Shown piece after piece: positions 11,151 to 22,679 of a DNA stretch of 64,000 bases (the first letter of the stretch is position 1; every line of letters starts with the position of its first letter). A program made the translations under genes and the position numbers. Under the pieces are notes generated by a model. The model made no database searches, had not been told where the DNA came from, and saw nothing but the letters and a program-made list of their open reading frames with translations. The stretch comes from Isochrysis galbana (Eukaryota; Haptophyta; Isochrysidales; Isochrysidaceae). The stretch spans positions 3,713,419 through 3,777,418 of the forward strand of contig CM030939.1 in NCBI GenBank assembly GCA_018136815.1, in the 5' to 3' direction.

Positions 11151-12023
11151 TAATTAATTAAAATATTAATGTTATATCCTAGCCAACCCCACTAGCTAAT
11201 TCGACACAACTTTTCAGTCCCGGAATCTCACCATCCAGGTGTCCGAGTGGTACCGGGGGAAGGGGGCACTGCCCCCTCCCCTCGATATTTGTCCTCCCCC
11301 CAGTGCAAGCACCGACCCTGCGCACCCCAGCACACCCTCTCCTCGAGGCCACGCTGGGGGAAAACCCCTTTCGGGTAAAACAACGCAGGGGGGGGGGGGC
11401 ACTCGTGAGTTTAGGGGCCCAAAGCGCTAATCTCCCTCGCCCGAGCGAGTGGCCGCGGCGAGCCGCGGCCCTTCCCTCCTGGCTCTGGCGCCCCCGTCTT
11501 CTCTTACCCAAACAGGTCGAGAAGACACGTAAACACCGGAGGGGAGAGCTGCCGCTCCCCCCTCCCCTCCCTCTTCCCTTTTCCTCCTCTCTTCCCTGCG
11601 GCGGGGGCCCATGGCGCGCGCCCGCGGCACCTCTTCAGGTCCCCAAGTGGCCTGCAGGGGCCTGGGAGCACAGCTCAGGGGGCAGGTGAGGCTGGGGCAT
11701 GGCCCTGGCCCCTCCTGCCTCTCCCTCGCTGGCGCTCCGCGCCCCTGCAAGTCGACTGGAGCTGGCTGGGGGGTCCCGATCAGGGGGGGCCAGGGGGAGG
11801 AGGGGCTGGTCAGAGGGAAGAGGGATGGGCTGGCCACGACAGGCCAGGGCGGGCGAATCAGGCGTGCCTGTGGGGAGAGGGATGGGTCAGCAGGGCAGTG
11901 TGCTCCTGGCAGGCCATCAGGCGTGCGAGGAGAGCGGGTGGTTCCTCCCCCATGGCAGGGGAGGAGTGGAGAGAGAGGGGGGCTCGTGCCCCCCCATGGG
12001 CGAACTAAGTATAAACTTAGATG
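11151..12023. mobile_element. Retroposed dispersed repeat (family A) with 16-bp target duplication
   Basis: The 16-mer CTATTGTTGTAACGAT is directly repeated at 11135-11150 and 12024-12039, bounding 873 bp. The right end reads CCCCATGGGCGAACTAAGTATAAACTTAG. The interior is GC-rich and is shared, in opposite orientation, with 43870-44619, with a further partial match at 57935-58140. A long target duplication with no terminal inverted repeat fits target-primed insertion (SINE/LINE type) better than a cut-and-paste transposon. No protein is encoded. Confidence 0.75.
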
Positions 12024-12366
12024 CTATTGTTGTAACGATAGTTCAAGAAACGGGTTGTGTGATAAAAATCGCCAACGGGGTCGGCCAGTCTGCACGCTTT
12101 AAATTGCAGCCATACATACGCTTGCTAATTGCTAACGCGAGCCATATGTCGTACATATCATCAGTAGACGCAAGAGGTACCGAAAAGGAAGCGAGCGGCG
12201 TGTGCCCCGACCGCCGCAGCGGGCCGAGCGAGCGTCGAGGGGAATCGTCAGTGATAAAATGTCAAGGAGGAAAGACGACAACGCCCACTTCGGTGGCATA
12301 ATGATGGGAAGGATCCAGTGAGCACCCGCCAAGCAACTGCCATCATAGACGGCCCGCAGATGACGC

Positions 12367-14490
12367 TCAGGTCGAAAGTGGGTGTACGGACGCATGCTGC
12401 GAGCTACGCGCGGAGGCGCGCTCCGAGGCACGCACGGATGCTTGGTTGCGCCTCGCGATGGCACGTAGCTCGCGGCTTTGCTGTGCGGGGGAAAACCCGT
12501 CCAGCTTCTTCATCCGCTTGAGCATGGCGTCAATGCGAGGCATGACGAAGCGCACAAACTCGTTGAAGTCCAGGATGCCATTTGAATCGGCGTCATCGCT
12601 CGGGTCCATCTCGACGCCGAGCATCTCGCCTGCCACCGTCAGGCGGATCGAACCACGACGGTTGAGGTCGGCCTGTTTGAAGGCATCGACAGCGCGCTTG
12701 AGGTGGTCGGCCTGGAGCATGGAGACCGCGTCAAACAAGCAGAGTGAGGAGGCGGACGCAACCAGCTGCACGCGGTACTCGTACTCATCATCACGCGAGG
12801 CGTCAAGTCGCGAGACGAGCGCTTTCTCGGCGGATGAGAAGCGCTCAAGGACCGTGATGAAGGAAGTGAGGTCCATCCCAACGTCGCACTGCAAATTATC
12901 GAGGAGTACACGCTCGTCGCCCGGCCCAAAGTCACGTTCGTCTGCTTCACGCACCGAGCCATAATGGTCTGTTGCTGGCAAGTTCGTCACGTGCCGCCAG
13001 AACTCGCTCATCTCCTCGGGTTTCAGGATACCGTCGCCGTCGTGGTCAAACTTCTTGAAGAGACGCATGGCAAAATCCAGGTCTTCCGCCGTGAGTTCGG
13101 AGAAGGAATCGCCTGCAAGCGCGCCGCCCACTCGAGCCAGGATGGCGCCGCCGTGCTCGGCAACGGGTTCGTCGGCCATATTGCGGAAGCTGGCATACTT
13201 GCCCGTCTTCCAGCGGGCGGCGACACCCCACCTACGAGGGGCGGACGATGCTAGCGCCGTAATCGGAGGGCAAAGAATGCTGAGGTGGGGAGTATGAGCA
13301 CCGGTGTGAGGGGAGAAGATGGGGGGGGGGAGGCGTTGGTACCTGCCGTTCTTGGACTCGCCAGGGGTGGCCTCCGATGTTACTTCAAACGACTCCATCT
13401 TTGGGAAGACTGACTTGACAAATTCGTTGAAGTCGAGGACGTTATTCTTGTCGAGGTCACACTCGGGGCCTACGGACGTGCGCGCCAGCCCGAGTCGCGC
13501 CGCCGCGACGGTCATCCGAAGCGAGCCCCGTCGCTTGACGTCGGCGCGCCGGAAGAGCTCCACGGCGCGCTGGAGCTGTTGCCCGGGAAGCTGCGAAATG
13601 GCGTCGTACACCACAAGGGAACAGGCCGCCTGTGACAGCAACATGCGGTAATCGAGGTCTTCTGCGTCCCCTGCTGTTGCGCCCTGCATGAGCGTCTGCT
13701 CAGCCGCCGAGAAGCGCTGAAATACCTTGATAAACTCGGGTAGGTCCATCGCACCGTCGGTGCTTACGGCGGTACGGTCTCCAAAGGCCTCCTCATCCAG
13801 CCCGTCGATATATTCGTCGGTGGTCTCGCCAGCTTCGCGGATGCTGCCCGCGTGATCGGCAACCGTCAAGAAGGCGATGTGCTTCCAGAAGGCGAGCAGC
13901 TCCTCCGGCAGTAGCTTGCCATCGCGGTCGCGGTCAAACTTGCGGAAGGTGCGCATCGCGATCTCAAGCTCCTCATTGCTCAGCTGCATGAGGTCGGCGG
14001 CGCTCGCAACTGCCCTCTTCAGACCATCGTCGTACCGGTCGTCGCGGACACTACCATCGGCGCGGAAACTAACCGATTGCTTAGTCCAGCGTTGTCCCAC
14101 GCCAAAGTGATTCCTTGCCAACACGTCCAGCTGTGAGCGGCCAGTGGCCAGCGTGTCGTTGAGCCGCTCGCTTTGGGCGCTCTGGCACTTGCTGGTGCGG
14201 GCACTGATGGGCACCGAGATCGACGTGTCGAGCGTGTCCATCAGGTCGGGGGGGGGCTTCGAACGTGCCACGTGTGGATGGATCCGGTGACTCGCGCGCA
14301 GCGTGAAGAGGTTGCGCAGCAGGCTGATGATGCCAAGCATGCCCTGAGCTCGGCGCACCGGGTGCGACGGTGGCTCTGCCTGGTGCTTGCTTGGGAGGAC
14401 GGGCGAGGTGGAGGGGCTCGGAACATGGGGCGGAGAGGAGGACATGGCAGCAGGCTGGCGTATCGCCGGCGACGCCTCGCAAGAGGGCAT
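12367..14490 (-). CDS. Tandem EF-hand calcium-binding protein, two exons
   Basis: Two homologous halves of about 250 residues each. The first half has the canonical loop DRDRDGKLLPEE followed by FWKHI and a second loop DLDKNNVLDFNE. The second has DHDGDGILKPEE followed by FWRHV and DADSNGILDFNE. Each half carries one calcium site near its start and one near its end, separated by a helical segment ending RRADVKRRGSLR or KQADLNRRGSIR. An in-frame 111-bp intron (13232-13342, AG|GTACC to CGTAG) sits between the halves. The total is about 670 aa from the Met at 14490. Met at 14445, 14340 (MLGIISLLRNLFTLRAS, possibly targeting) and 14241 are alternatives. A calcium-sensor role is likely but the target is unknown. 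The region above 14490 is low-complexity leader. Confidence 0.8.
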   Translation of the reverse strand: MPSCEASPAIRQPAAMSSSPPHVPSPSTSPVLPSKHQAEPPSHPVRRAQGMLGIISLLRNLFTLRASHRIHPHVARSKPPPDLMDTLDTSISVPISARTSKCQSAQSERLNDTLATGRSQLDVLARNHFGVGQRWTKQSVSFRADGSVRDDRYDDGLKRAVASAADLMQLSNEELEIAMRTFRKFDRDRDGKLLPEELLAFWKHIAFLTVADHAGSIREAGETTDEYIDGLDEEAFGDRTAVSTDGAMDLPEFIKVFQRFSAAEQTLMQGATAGDAEDLDYRMLLSQAACSLVVYDAISQLPGQQLQRAVELFRRADVKRRGSLRMTVAAARLGLARTSVGPECDLDKNNVLDFNEFVKSVFPKMESFEVTSEATPGESKNGRYQRLPPPIFSPHTGAHTPHLSILCPPITALASSAPRRWGVAARWKTGKYASFRNMADEPVAEHGGAILARVGGALAGDSFSELTAEDLDFAMRLFKKFDHDGDGILKPEEMSEFWRHVTNLPATDHYGSVREADERDFGPGDERVLLDNLQCDVGMDLTSFITVLERFSSAEKALVSRLDASRDDEYEYRVQLVASASSLCLFDAVSMLQADHLKRAVDAFKQADLNRRGSIRLTVAGEMLGVEMDPSDDADSNGILDFNEFVRFVMPRIDAMLKRMKKLDGFSPAQQSRELRAIARRNQASVRASERASARSSQHASVHPLST

Positions 14491-15770
14491 AGAGGAGGGC
14501 GTGGTGTGTTGCGTGGCTTGCGAGCGAGAGGCGGGCTGAAGGCAGGGAGGTGGAGAGGAAGAGAGGGGAATGGTGCCAGGGCGGTGGGAGGGACAGGAGG
14601 AGAAGGGCGAGGAGTGCTTGTGTGTGCGAGAAAGAGGGGGCCGGGGTGTGGGTCGATATGTGCTGGTGGGGGCGGGGTGGGGAAGTTGTGGGATGGAAGA
14701 GGAGGTGAGAGAGACCGGGAGGGAGAGGAGGGGTGGAGGAGGGAGTGACGGCGCCTCTCCCTCTGTTTCTTTCTTCTCTCTCTCTGTCTCTATCTCCTCT
14801 CTCTCTCTCCATCGGCGGCGCGAGGCCACTTCTCTCTCTTCTCGTCTCGTCCCGTGTCTCTCTCTCTCCTCTCTTCCCTTCCCTTCTCTCCCCTTCTCTT
14901 GGGAGACTGCCAGCCAGTCCCGGGGCCCGTCACTTCTGTCTTCTTCTCTCTCTCTTCTCCTCGGAGGGCTTCTCTCCCCGCGTCTCTCCCTCCTAACCCT
15001 GCGGAGAAGAAGAACCACTGCGGAGAAGAAGAAGAAGAACGTCGAAGGCAGTGAGAGGGAGAGTGCCCCACGGAGGGAACCTCAGAGGTTGTGAGAGCAA
15101 GGGGCAGACTTCAACTCACGGAAGAGCCGTGGTTTTCTTTCGGTTTGTGGGGCAGCGCTGCGAGGCTGCCGGCGGTTTCACGAGAGAGGGAGCGAGGGAA
15201 GTCGTACAGAGTACAGAGAGAGACCTCCGAAAGTTCGGCGTCAGCGAGATCAGACGCCGACGGGGGAGGGGAGGGGCGGGGAGGGGGCGGGGGCGGGGCG
15301 GGGGAGGCTCGTCGACCTCGTCGTGAAGGCGCTGCCTCTCGCGGGTCGGCCAGCCATCGGGACCGAGACGCCGGCTTCCGCTCTTCGAGCTTTCTTCAAA
15401 GGACGGCTTGCGTCAGGGAGGCCTCATCGCAGTCCATCAACCCGCACGACCAAACCTGCCGTCTTACGTCATCAAGCGTCACGTTAAGGCTACGAAAAGT
15501 ACAGGTCACCTTGAGGTCGGCGATGTGCTGCTGAGACGCGCAGTACTCCTAAATGATGGGCGTCTCTATGCGGCCCGACGGCTGCTCCAGACCGGCCGAA
15601 GGCGGAGAATTTGGGATGAACTCTGTATTGCGTATTGCCAAATTGCCAGGAGCGCAGCATGAAAACGGCTTCTTCGGTTTGTACTTAAGGTGGTCCGCGG
15701 ATGGGAGTGCCCACCCCCGGTATTACGGCAGAGCGGCGGGTGATGAGCGCCGCCAGCGAGGGAGTGGCCC
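14491..15770. other. Pyrimidine-rich leader and intergenic sequence
   Basis: 14755-15000 is dominated by CTCTCT/TTCTCT runs upstream of the EF-hand gene, and 15260-15306 is a GGGGCGGGG tract. Open frames here are low-complexity artefacts. No gene is seen. Confidence 0.55.
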
Positions 15771-15779
15771 ACCTTCTGG

Positions 15780-16260
15780 CGTTTCTACACGAACCCTGCC
15801 TTCTTCCCCACCTCCTTCAGACGCTCGCCGATCATGAACATTCTGTCATAGACCTTGCCGATGCAGTACTTGTTACTGTCCATCATGCGCAAAGCGCAAA
15901 GCCTTTACAATTGGCATGGCAACGTGGAGAATGAGAGTCATCGGCTTCCAGAAATGCTCCTCGTCCAACACAATCTTGTTCACCGTGTCCCCGATATTAG
16001 CCTCGAGGACTTCGTCATCAGCATCGTCGGCCAACGTCCAGGCCCTACTTGAGAAAGAAGCGATGCCGCCCGTATTCAACACTGATGACGACCTGCATCA
16101 GATCCTCCTTCACACGCAGCATGCGCGACATCTCGCGGAATTTACCGGCAAAGCGAGTCGCTTTCGCTCGATATAGCCCGAAGGACCGGCCATGATTGGC
16201 CTCGATCACCTCTCGCAGCCTCGTGCGAGGCCATCTCGTTCGGCCCCAGAATAACTTGAG
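15780..16260 (-). pseudogene. hAT-type transposase fragment (central region)
   Basis: On the minus strand, two frames together give a transposase-like central segment: ANHGRSFGLYRAKATRFAGK and MLRVKEDLMQVV in one frame, then after a shift near 16050 EEHFWKPMTLILHVAMPIVK, ALRFAHDGQ and KYCIGKVYDRMFMIGERLKE in others. The pattern of FW, a P-I-x-K-A-L-R-x-A-D-like motif, and a G-K-V-Y-D-x-M motif is typical of the region before the C-terminal domain of hAT transposases. Frameshifts and stops show it is a relic. No terminal repeats were located. Confidence 0.5.
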
Positions 16261-16314
16261 AACAGTGCCGACCTTCCCAATCTCACCTCACCGATCTGAG
16301 GGCCCATTTTTGGT

Positions 16315-16830
16315 GGCAAGCCATCAGGCGCATGCCAGGAGAATAAGTGGTTCCTCCCCTACGGCAGGGGAGGAGTGGAGAGAGGGGGGAGAGGGGGGGG
16401 CTCGTGCTCCCCCCATGGGCGAACTAAGTATAAGTATAAATTTAGTATAGTTAGTAGGCAAAACTTGGGGAATGTATGGAGGGAAGGGCGCCTTTCCCTC
16501 GGTAGCGTTTGAGCAACTGTCGGACTCGTCACCGCTGTCGTCGTCACGATGCCAGTCAGACCAATCCCCCGTGACGGTGCGATTTTATGCAATTGGCCAT
16601 TGGCGCAGGCTTTCGCGAGGTCTGGAACGACACCCGGGCGTTCATAGAGCACACCCGTGTCCCGGTCACATCCATTGTGTGGAGATGAAGGTGGTACCAA
16701 ATGAAGGCGAACGACCTGAGCATGGGGTTGACCGACAGGCCCCCCGGAGGGGAGTTGGAGTCCCGGAAGGGGGAGGGCGCGAGGCGCCTCCTCAGTGCCT
16801 TCAGGCTGAATTACGTATTGACTTAGTTGA
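16315..16830. repeat. Two family-A/related repeat fragments
   Basis: 16315-16450 contains the family-A end (CCCCCCATGGGCGAACTAAG) also found at 12001, 39491, 43870 and 60715. 16690-16830 carries the GGTACCAAATGAAGGCGAACGACCT motif, repeated near 56727, and a stretch similar to the reverse complement of 39500-39565. No gene is seen between 16260 and 17195. Confidence 0.6.
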
Positions 16831-17194
16831 ATGGCTTGCGCAGTGAACAAAAGACAAAAGACAAGTGGGAGAAGTTAACCCTGCAGGGCAGCAGCACATT
16901 GCACATTGTCGCTACCTATCAGCGCACATACCATCATGCTTACCAGCGGCATCAAGAGCCGCTAGAATTGCTCGAGGAGAGTCGGCAACTGAGCTAGGAA
17001 TGAGAGAGGCGCCAACAAGGATTGCCCAAACGTGCGTAGCTACAAGGCACGCGTGCGTATCCGCACGAAAGAAGGGACTTTCGGTCGAGCAATCCCCCCT
17101 TCCCCGCTTTCCCCTCAATCCAATCCAACATCCACCTAGCGGAACCTCCCCCCCCCCTCCCCTCCCCTCCCCAAATTCACGCTCTGCGTGTCCT

Positions 17195-19668
17195 TCAGCT
17201 CTCCTCCTCCAACGCGATGAGCGGAAGGCCCTGTTCCTCCGCCGTGCGCGCAATGCGCGAGGCGAACTCAGCCTTGCCTGCGGCGCGGCATGCGGCGAAG
17301 GCTGCGCGGTGTGCCCGCGCGTTTGGCACCAAGCTTGAGACGACCGCGACGCGCATCATCTCCTCCCACACGCCAAGGGCCGCACGCCACTCGCCAGCGG
17401 CGGCGCATGCTTCGATGACGCCGCGGTAGCAGCCGGCGGAGGCGGTGCTGGCGCCACGCTCTGCCTTGAGCACCCCGAGCAGCGACACCGCCCGACGGGC
17501 GTCGGCGCGCGCTGCCGCTGCGTCGATAGCGGCGGAGACTGCCTGTGCGGTATGCGTGATGCGCCAGCCACTCTCATGAGCACGGTCAAAGACAGCGAGT
17601 GCGGTCTCCGTCTCACCCGCTGCGGTTAGGGCGCGGAGTAGAGTCGAAAGCGCCGGTGCATCGGGCTCGACCCCAGCGTCGATCATTGCGCCCCACACGC
17701 CGAGCGCCGCCTCCCACTGGCCGCACCGGCCCAGAGCGCTCACAACGAGGGTGTACGAGATGGTGTCGGGTGTGAGCGCCGGCCGCATTTTGCTGAGGAG
17801 AGTGAGTGCGGCATCTCCTTCGCCAGCACGCGCCGCCGCCTTGAGCACCGCATTGGTCGCGCGGAGCCCAGGCTCGAACCCCGCCGCGCGCATCTCCTCA
17901 AGCAGCCCGAGCGCCGCCTCGTACTGAGCCCCAGCGCCCGCTGCGGAGAGTGCAGCGTTCCAGACCGCTTCCGATGCAGCGCCGCCCGCCGCGCGCAGTC
18001 CCTCGAAAAGGGCGAGCGCCTGCTGCCACTCGCCTGCGCGCTCACAGGCAGCAATGGCTGCCGCCCAAGTCCACTCGTTCGGCTGGGCCTCCGCACCGCC
18101 CTCCTCCATCGCGCCTAGCAGGCCAAGCACGGCAGGAAGATCGCCCGCGCGTGAGAAGGCAGCGATCGCCGAGGTGTACGAGACGACATCGGGCGTGAGG
18201 CGGGCGTCGCGCACGCGACTGAGTAGGTCCATCGCCGCCTCGCCGGCGGCGGCCTTGGCACATGCCGATAGCGCGTGGTTATACGAGACTAATGACGGCC
18301 GCACTCGTTCCGCCTCCATCACGTCGAGCAAGCCGACAGCGCCCTCGACATCACCTGCCGCGCCGAGCGCCATGAGCGCCGCATTGTACGAGAGTAGTGA
18401 TGGGCGCAAGCCGAGCTCTCCCATCCGGCGCAGGAGCGCGAGAGCAGTGTCGGGCTGGCGCGCGTCGGCGCATGCGCGGATCGCTACGTTGAACGAGGCG
18501 GCACGGGGCACCGCCACCATTAGCTCAGCCGCAGAGGCACCAGCACCCACGCCCAGCATCGCCGCTGCCCGCCGCCACTGCCCGCCGCGCGCAGCAGCCG
18601 CTACGGCCGCGTGTAGCAGCGCCTCGCTCCGCTCGACGTCGGGCGGCATTGACTCGTACGTGCGGAGCGCCTCACGCCACCGCCCCGCATCGGCGAGCGC
18701 CGTCACAGCCGCTGTGAAGGTTACCGCGTTTGGCGCGACTGCTGGCCCACCGCTCGTCGCGTTCATGCGGCGCAGTAGGTCGATTGCTTGCTGTGCGGCG
18801 CCACCCTTTTGGCAGGCAGCAACGGCGGTCGAGTAGGAGATGACATCGGGCGGCGCGCTGTCGGCCGGCATCGCTTCGAGCAGTTCGAGTGCCTCCTTCC
18901 ACTCGCCTGCACGCGCGAGCGCGGCCAGAGCGGAGTTGTAAGAGATGGTCGATGGCGATGTGCCGAGACGCGGCATCTTCTCAAGCAAGCAGAGCGAAAG
19001 CTTCCAGCGACCTGCCTTGCCCGCGGCGGCCTGGGGCGGGGAGGGAAGGAGGGGGAGCAGTTGAGGGGGGCAGTAGGGGAGTGAGGCGGGCGGGGGCGCT
19101 TGCGCACAATGAGTTGGTTCATCGGCCGGAGCTCAGGCGCAATGCCCGCCTCGGCGAGCTCATCGAGCAGCCGGATCGGCACGTCGAGTTCGCCGGCTCG
19201 TGCGCACGCGACGAGAGTGTGCCCAAACGCTGGGCCGTCCACCGGTAGTCCCCGCGCCCGCATCTCGTCCAGCAGTCGGCATGCCCCTTGCCAATCGGAG
19301 ACCTGCGCAGCCGCCTGCACCATGGCGCGCCACTCGCCGCGACTCCACCGCTCGGCCGCCAGCCCGGTACCGACGTTATCCCACTCGGCCGAGCGAATAG
19401 CGGCGCACACGCCGCGAAGCGCTCGCCGCCGCGCCTCGGCCTCACTGCTGCCACGGGCCTCAGTTGCCGGAGGAGTTTGCAGGAGATCTCCACGGCCTCG
19501 CCGATGCCCGCCACGCCCACGACCGCGCGGGCGTGCGGCGGGAGCGCGCGCGATGACGGACGCTGAGCGTGTTGTGGCGCCGATCATGCGCCCGCCCACA
19601 ACCAGCGCCCGCGCTCCCAGCACCAGCGCGGCCAGAAGGAGCATCCAGCTGCGAGCCGCCGCCGCCAT
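17195..19668 (-). CDS. Pentatricopeptide-repeat (PPR) protein, probably organellar, two exons
   Basis: Roughly 798 aa from exons 19668-19108 and 19030-17195, joined across a 77-bp intron (CTCATT|GTGCGC to GCCCCAG|GCC, phase 0). It starts MAAAARSWMLLLAALVLGARA, a hydrophobic signal-like segment consistent with routing to a complex plastid. At least 12 PPR units of about 35 residues follow, for example PDVVSYTSAIAAFSRAGDLP, RPSLLSYNAALMALGAAGD and PDTISYTLVVSALGRCGQWE. PPR proteins bind organellar RNA for editing, splicing or stability. The RNA target cannot be read here. The upstream in-frame extension to 19854 is low-complexity and is left out. Confidence 0.88.
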
Positions 19669-21149
19669 CGGCGCGCGCGGCGGAGAAGGAGAGGAGAGAA
19701 GGGGAAGCAAACAAGGAAAAGGGGAAAAGGAAAGAGGGAAGAAGAGGGGAAAAGGGAAGAGTACCATAAGATACTCCACTCCAGTTGAGAGGCTGTCGCT
19801 TCGTTGGCACGCCCGCCTCGTGGACCAGCCGCCAGCCCCCAAAGATGGCTCCAAAGGCTCCCACCAGCAAGCCGATCCCGGCTATTTTTGGGCAGCTCCT
19901 GGAAATGGAGGAGGAGGGCAAGACGACGACCCTCCATTCTCTGCTCTCTGCCACAGCTCCTACCTCCTTGATCTGCCCGACGATGCGCTCCGGGCCTCCC
20001 TCGGCGACGTTGGACGTCAACATTCAATGGGGCTCCACGGGCATGGCTAATTTCTAATTTCGACGAGGTTTCAGCTTTTGGCTTTTGGGCCGTGACCCTA
20101 GATGCTAGACGCTAGATGGGAAATGCGGTGTTATTGGCGCTTGCAAGTGCGGCACTTCGGCAAAGCGGCCAACACCAAGACGCGCTTCTAATACAGCCAA
20201 ACACATATATATTTGGCCCCGGCAAAATATGGTAAATACCGAATTCCCATCTCCATCTCCATCTAGGGGCGCGACCATAAAATTGTGATTGTAGTCTGTA
20301 GTCTGAGATTGTCGTGACTGTGACTGTGACTGTGACTATGATTGCGACTGCGTACGGGTGGCCCTAGTTCCTAGTGTCTAGTGTCTAGTGTGTTTGGTGT
20401 CTATGTCGGTCCCCCATCCGTATGGATCGTCGAAAACGGCCCCGCACCACGCCTGGTCTCCATTTGCCATTTGAATTTGAGCTCTTTGAGCCCCTTGACG
20501 AAAGGCCCTTTGCCCTTTGCCCTTTGCGACTTTTAGACTTTAAAAAGACTTTGGTTTTCAGTCTCAATTTCAATTTCAATTTCAATTTTTATTTTTATTA
20601 AAAAATATCATTTTATTTGGTTTTACATTTACGGGTTATGGTAAGTTACGGGATTACGGGGGTACGGGGGCCCAGGGTGGAGCTAGGTCTAGGTCCTAGG
20701 TCTAGGTCCAATGGCCTATGGCAAATGGCAATGGGCCCCGGATATGTGCTCTAGTTGGGTGTATTGGCGGGAACTTTATTCTACTTTCTACTGAACAAAT
20801 CCTAAAATTTCCTCAACTCGCAACTCGGAGATGGTCCTTTTTTACCCCTAAAACTAAAGAAAACTTGTTTGGCGTTTGGCGTTTGGCCTTGGCCTTGGCC
20901 TCCCTAGCACTAGAACTAGCACACTAGCACTACGCACGTGGAACTCAGATAATAAATTGGACGCCCACCCTTCATCCCTACGCGGGCAGCCATGAAACAG
21001 TGTTATGAGAACAAAGGGCGAGGGATGGGCAGCGCCCCTGCGGCCAGCGGGTCGCGAGGTGTAGGAGCTGGTTAGTGGAAGACGGGCGCCCAGCGCCAAA
21101 CCTCAAATGTAGTTATATTTTTTATTACGTGTATTTGTATGCTCCCCCA
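19669..21149. other. Intergenic, no gene seen
   Basis: AT content rises from about 20050. There are short redundant stretches (CCATCTCCATCTCCATCT near 20247-20264, TGACTGTGACTGTGACTGTG near 20318, CCTTTGCCCTTTGCCCTTTG near 20508, AATTTCAATTTCAATTTC near 20567). I see no conserved frame. Confidence 0.6.
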
Positions 21150-21222
21150 GGGGCTGTAGCTCAGATGGCAGAGCGTCCGCTTTGCATGCGGAAGGTAACG
21201 GGATCGATGCCCGTCTGCTCCA
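21150..21222 (+). tRNA. tRNA-Ala (anticodon UGC)
   Basis: A 73-nt cloverleaf starting GGGGCTGTAGCTCAG. The D arm has GCTCAGATGGCAGAGC. The anticodon stem is CCGC/GCGG around loop TTTGCAT, with anticodon TGC. The T arm is ACGGG/CCCGT with loop ATCGATG. The discriminator is A and the acceptor contains the G3:U70 wobble that marks alanine tRNAs. One U6-U67 mismatch in the acceptor and the T-loop starting with A rather than T are slightly unusual. CCA is not encoded, as expected for a nuclear gene. Confidence 0.92.
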
Positions 21223-21225
21223 GGC

Positions 21226-21230
21226 TTTTT
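21226..21230 (+). terminator. Pol III terminator of tRNA-Ala
   Basis: A run of five T residues three bases after the tRNA discriminator base. Confidence 0.8.
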
Positions 21231-21889
21231 GCTACATCTTTTCTCTTTTCCCCCCCATTTTCCCCTCGAAGCTCCTCCTCATTTATTGGTGCCGTTGCCG
21301 ATAAAATTTCTTCAATTTCCTATCTCATCCTTTGTTTGGCCCTTCATCGTCTCGTCACGTTCTGCTATCTTAATCTTATCCTTTGCTCTTTTCCTTCGAC
21401 TTCACCGGCATAGCTTCTAGAGGCTTGTTGCCACTTGTTTCCCCTTTGTTGTCCTTTGTCCTCTGCCCTTGCGGTAGCCTTGAGTGGCGAGCTGGCCTTT
21501 GCCCTTGGGGTTGCCTTGAGCTTGAGCGGCGAGCCGGCCGAGTCGGAGCTGGCTAGGCTCGTCGCATTTGTGCATTTGTGGGCTGTTGCTGTTGCTAGCC
21601 CGGTCACTCACTGGGGGGGTGCGGAGGGCGAAATCGGTAATGGGCAAATGGAGGCCTAAATAAGCTTTCTTTAGGTTCTGGTATGAGAGATCAGCAAAAA
21701 AAATGGGGGGTCCGCCGGCAAAATTTTCGAAAAACGGCCAATTTTAAGCCTCCGAAGACCAAGAGCTGAAAAGTATTCGGGCCCCCCTCCGGTATATTTT
21801 TACTGATGCCCTTCATGCAAGGCATGCACAACTAGTGACGGAGCCATAAGCGCTACCAGCTCATACCCTCCACGAAATGTGCTTCTCTA

Positions 21890-22605
21890 CACATTATATG
21901 ATCATCGACACAGATTGCGATTGAAATCGATATGTTCTCGAACACGCGATGACTACTGGCTCGTAGGCAGAGGGCCGTTCGATCGAGCCGGCAGCTGACG
22001 CGGCCGTGAAAGAGTCGTTGGTTGTTGCTTGCGGGAATATATCCGAGAGGTCATAGTAGGAGTCGGGTCTGACAGTGTCTGCCATCGAGTGCTAGGGACG
22101 AAGAGGGAGACGGAGGTTCGGAGGCTCGCAACGCGCGGCGTTGGAGGGTAGGGACGAGGCTAGCTAGCGAGCTAGTGGAAGAGAGAGAATGAGAACGAGA
22201 GCTTCTTAGGTCCAAGGTAGACACGAGGGACTACAACGCAGGGACTCCAAAAAAGCTGCCGGCACACGGACACACACGAACTAAACCAAACAGGGCGAAA
22301 ACTAACCACACCCAGGACGGACTGCCAAGCGTCGGTACCAAGGCAGCTTATCGGCGCACGGACATGCGACAGAGGAGTCGGAACAACGAGAGCAGACCTC
22401 GCTGGGGAGCTACAACCGATGCACGAAGAGAAGACAGAAGACTACAACCGATGCACGAAGAGAAGACAGAAGACAGTCATGGAACGTTTGATGACATCGA
22501 AAGAAAGTAAGAGAAGGGGTGGAATGTCAACCGACGAGACCTTGAGGCTTAAAATAACCTACAGGTTAGAAGTAAAAGTCTGTCATCGTATGGAATACGA
22601 CACTC
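21890..22605 (-). mobile_element. LINE-like 5' region, second copy
   Basis: Minus-strand copy of the leader and ORF1 start seen at 9270-9905. The ORF begins MADTVRPDSYYDLSDIFPQA at 22085 and shares GSIERPSAYEPVVIACS with the other copy before diverging at about 21940. A 32-bp segment beginning ACAACCGATGCACGAAGAG is tandemly duplicated near 22411-22475. Only the 5' part survives. Confidence 0.75.
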
Positions 22606-22679
22606 CCCGACTAAATTCGAGTCGTCTCGACGAGCGGCATGGAAGGAGAACAAAGCAACCGAAATAGAAGAAACCCAGA

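Noticed and set aside
14491..15018. N-terminal extension of the EF-hand frame to 15018
   Set aside because: It translates CT-repeat leader into R/E/S/P runs with no conservation; ATGs at 14490 or later are more plausible.
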